From assembly GCA_027307295.1 (NCBI GenBank), contig DAHUXF010000218.1, positions 1 to 5,474 on the forward strand: a DNA stretch of 5,474 nt, in the 5' to 3' direction. This document shows positions 4,527-5,474 of the stretch, one piece after another. The notes under the pieces were generated by a model. It was not told the DNA's origin. It saw nothing but the letters and a program-made list of their open reading frames with translations, and searched no databases. This stretch comes from Acidobacteriaceae bacterium. GTDB taxonomy: Bacteria; Acidobacteriota; Terriglobia; Terriglobales; Acidobacteriaceae. Each line of letters starts with the position of its first letter. The stretch's first letter is position 1. The translations under genes and the position numbers were made by a program.

Positions 4527-5474
4527 TCACTGGCCTTCTACCAGATGCCGCAGCAGCCTCTTTCCTTCCGGCCAGTCCCCCAGCCCGGATTCGCCGTTAA
4601 TATGTCCCGCAGCGCCAATATCCACAAAACGGCTGCCCCAGCTGCGCGCGATTTCCCGCGCCCGGTCCAGAGACAAATATGGATCATTGCTGCTGGCAAC
4701 CAACACCGTAGGAAATGGCAAGAGATCGCGCGGGACCGGAGCGAACTCCTTGAGCTGCTTGGGAGAGTCGCTGCGGTCAACATCCGCCGGAGCCACCAGC
4801 AGCGCGCCTTTGATTTTGCTGAGCTCTCCGGGAGTGGTTTTGCACCAGTGCGCCAGCGCAATGCAGCCCAGGCTATGCGCGGCAAAGACAATCGGCGCAG
4901 GGGCCTGCTTCACCTCGGCGTTGATCCGCTCCAGCCACCAGTCACGATGTGGGAATTCCCAATCACGTTGTTGCACGCGCAGAAAAATAGGGTTCTGCTG
5001 CTCCCACAACGTTTGCCAGTGCCGGGGCCCGGAATTCTGCCAGCCCGGCAGCACCAGCACCGTAGCGGCAACATCTTTGGTGCTGAGTTCAAAACGGTTT
5101 GCCTGGTCAAACTCCTCGCGCAAGGCCGGCGTGCGCAGGTTTTCCCGGATATGCACCAGCTTCTGCTCCAACCGGGAGAGAGCATGCTCAATGTTTGCGG
5201 TGTTGGTGTGGGCAATGTCGCGCCACATGGAGTATGGACTGGAGGCAATCCGCGTCATCTCTCGCAGCGCCCGTCCACCGATGGCATGCAGGTCAGGATT
5301 GTCGTTCAGTTCTTCCACCAGCGTGGCCGCCAGCGCAGTGGAAATCATCTGCGGCAGATGGCTGATCCATGCGCACATTTGGTCATGGCGGTCAGCATCC
5401 ATCTTCACCAGGCGAACGCCGGTCTGCTCCAGCAGTTCGCAATAATCCCTGATCTTGCCTTTGTTCAGAGCTTG
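4527..5474 (-). CDS. tyrA: Prephenate dehydrogenase C-terminal domain fused to RBBP9-like serine hydrolase (partial)
   Basis: The frame is open to the right edge (315 codons visible, ending TGA at 4527-4529), so the true start and the NAD-binding domain lie outside. The first ~125 visible residues read as the helical dimerisation domain of prephenate dehydrogenase: RLVKMDADRHDQMCAWISHL with SHLPQ, then GGRALREMTRIASS and PYSMWRDI, whose Arg matches a substrate-binding Arg of the Aquifex enzyme. TyrA makes 4-hydroxyphenylpyruvate from prephenate for tyrosine. After a linker of roughly 12 residues (about 5099-5066) a complete RBBP9/YdeN-like alpha/beta hydrolase follows: LVLPGWQNSGPRHWQ, nucleophile in HSLG (Ser codon 4872-4874), Asp in SSNDPY, His in GHIN. 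All three triad residues are present. I read straight through the junction and found no stop or frame change. The fusion is visible; the hydrolase substrate is unknown. Confidence 0.87.
   Translation of the reverse strand, partial: QALNKGKIRDYCELLEQTGVRLVKMDADRHDQMCAWISHLPQMISTALAATLVEELNDNPDLHAIGGRALREMTRIASSPYSMWRDIAHTNTANIEHALSRLEQKLVHIRENLRTPALREEFDQANRFELSTKDVAATVLVLPGWQNSGPRHWQTLWEQQNPIFLRVQQRDWEFPHRDWWLERINAEVKQAPAPIVFAAHSLGCIALAHWCKTTPGELSKIKGALLVAPADVDRSDSPKQLKEFAPVPRDLLPFPTVLVASSNDPYLSLDRAREIARSWGSRFVDIGAAGHINGESGLGDWPEGKRLLRHLVEGQ

Noticed and set aside
4471..5445. Long plus-strand open frame (324 codons) opposite the tyrA fusion
   Set aside because: It is rich in Ser, Arg and Cys with no recognisable motif, and lies wholly opposite a well-supported coding frame with conserved catalytic residues.
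4527..5474. Functional link between TyrA and ScoAB through tyrosine breakdown to acetoacetate
   Set aside because: TyrA is biosynthetic and no homogentisate-pathway genes are visible; neighbourhood alone is too weak.

Overview
The window looks like chromosomal DNA from a GC-rich soil-type bacterium. The protein style (an M1 aminopeptidase C-terminus, a compact MerR regulator, MtnA, ScoA/ScoB, TyrA) and the intergenic repeat near the left end suggest Acidobacteriota. That placement is from memory and unconfirmed. There is no sign of a plasmid, phage or transposon.

Layout. The left edge (3-158, +) holds the last 51 codons of a gene that reads like the C-terminus of an M1-family aminopeptidase. 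About 540 non-coding bases follow, containing an imperfect inverted repeat (231-302), a stem-loop (503-529) and a short degenerate repeat (553-585). A plus-strand pair comes next: a MerR-type regulator (711-1178) behind a promoter-like element and a perfect 9-bp inverted repeat, and a small four-cysteine protein of unknown function (1258-1521). mtnA (1643-2707, +; methionine salvage) follows and appears to have almost no leader.

From 2757 to the right edge every gene is on the minus strand. In transcription order they are a tyrA gene that enters from beyond the right edge, scoA, scoB and a 70-residue unknown protein. mtnA and the 70-residue gene converge tail to tail across 49 bases. ScoA and ScoB are the two subunits of a 3-oxoacid CoA-transferase, which activates acetoacetate with succinyl-CoA. 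scoA also appears to have its own promoter very close to its ATG.

Most interesting points. (1) The right-edge gene is a single open frame joining the C-terminal domain of prephenate dehydrogenase to a complete RBBP9/YdeN-like serine hydrolase with a visible Ser-Asp-His triad. I do not recall this fusion being described. (2) The stop codons of scoA and scoB each lie in the loop of a perfect 7-bp hairpin, and the next gene's stop sits in a weaker one. (3) mtnA and scoA both have TACAAT 9-11 bases before ATG with no Shine-Dalgarno sequence, suggesting leaderless or near-leaderless transcripts. (4) The merR start is overlapped by a perfect palindrome, a plausible self-operator.
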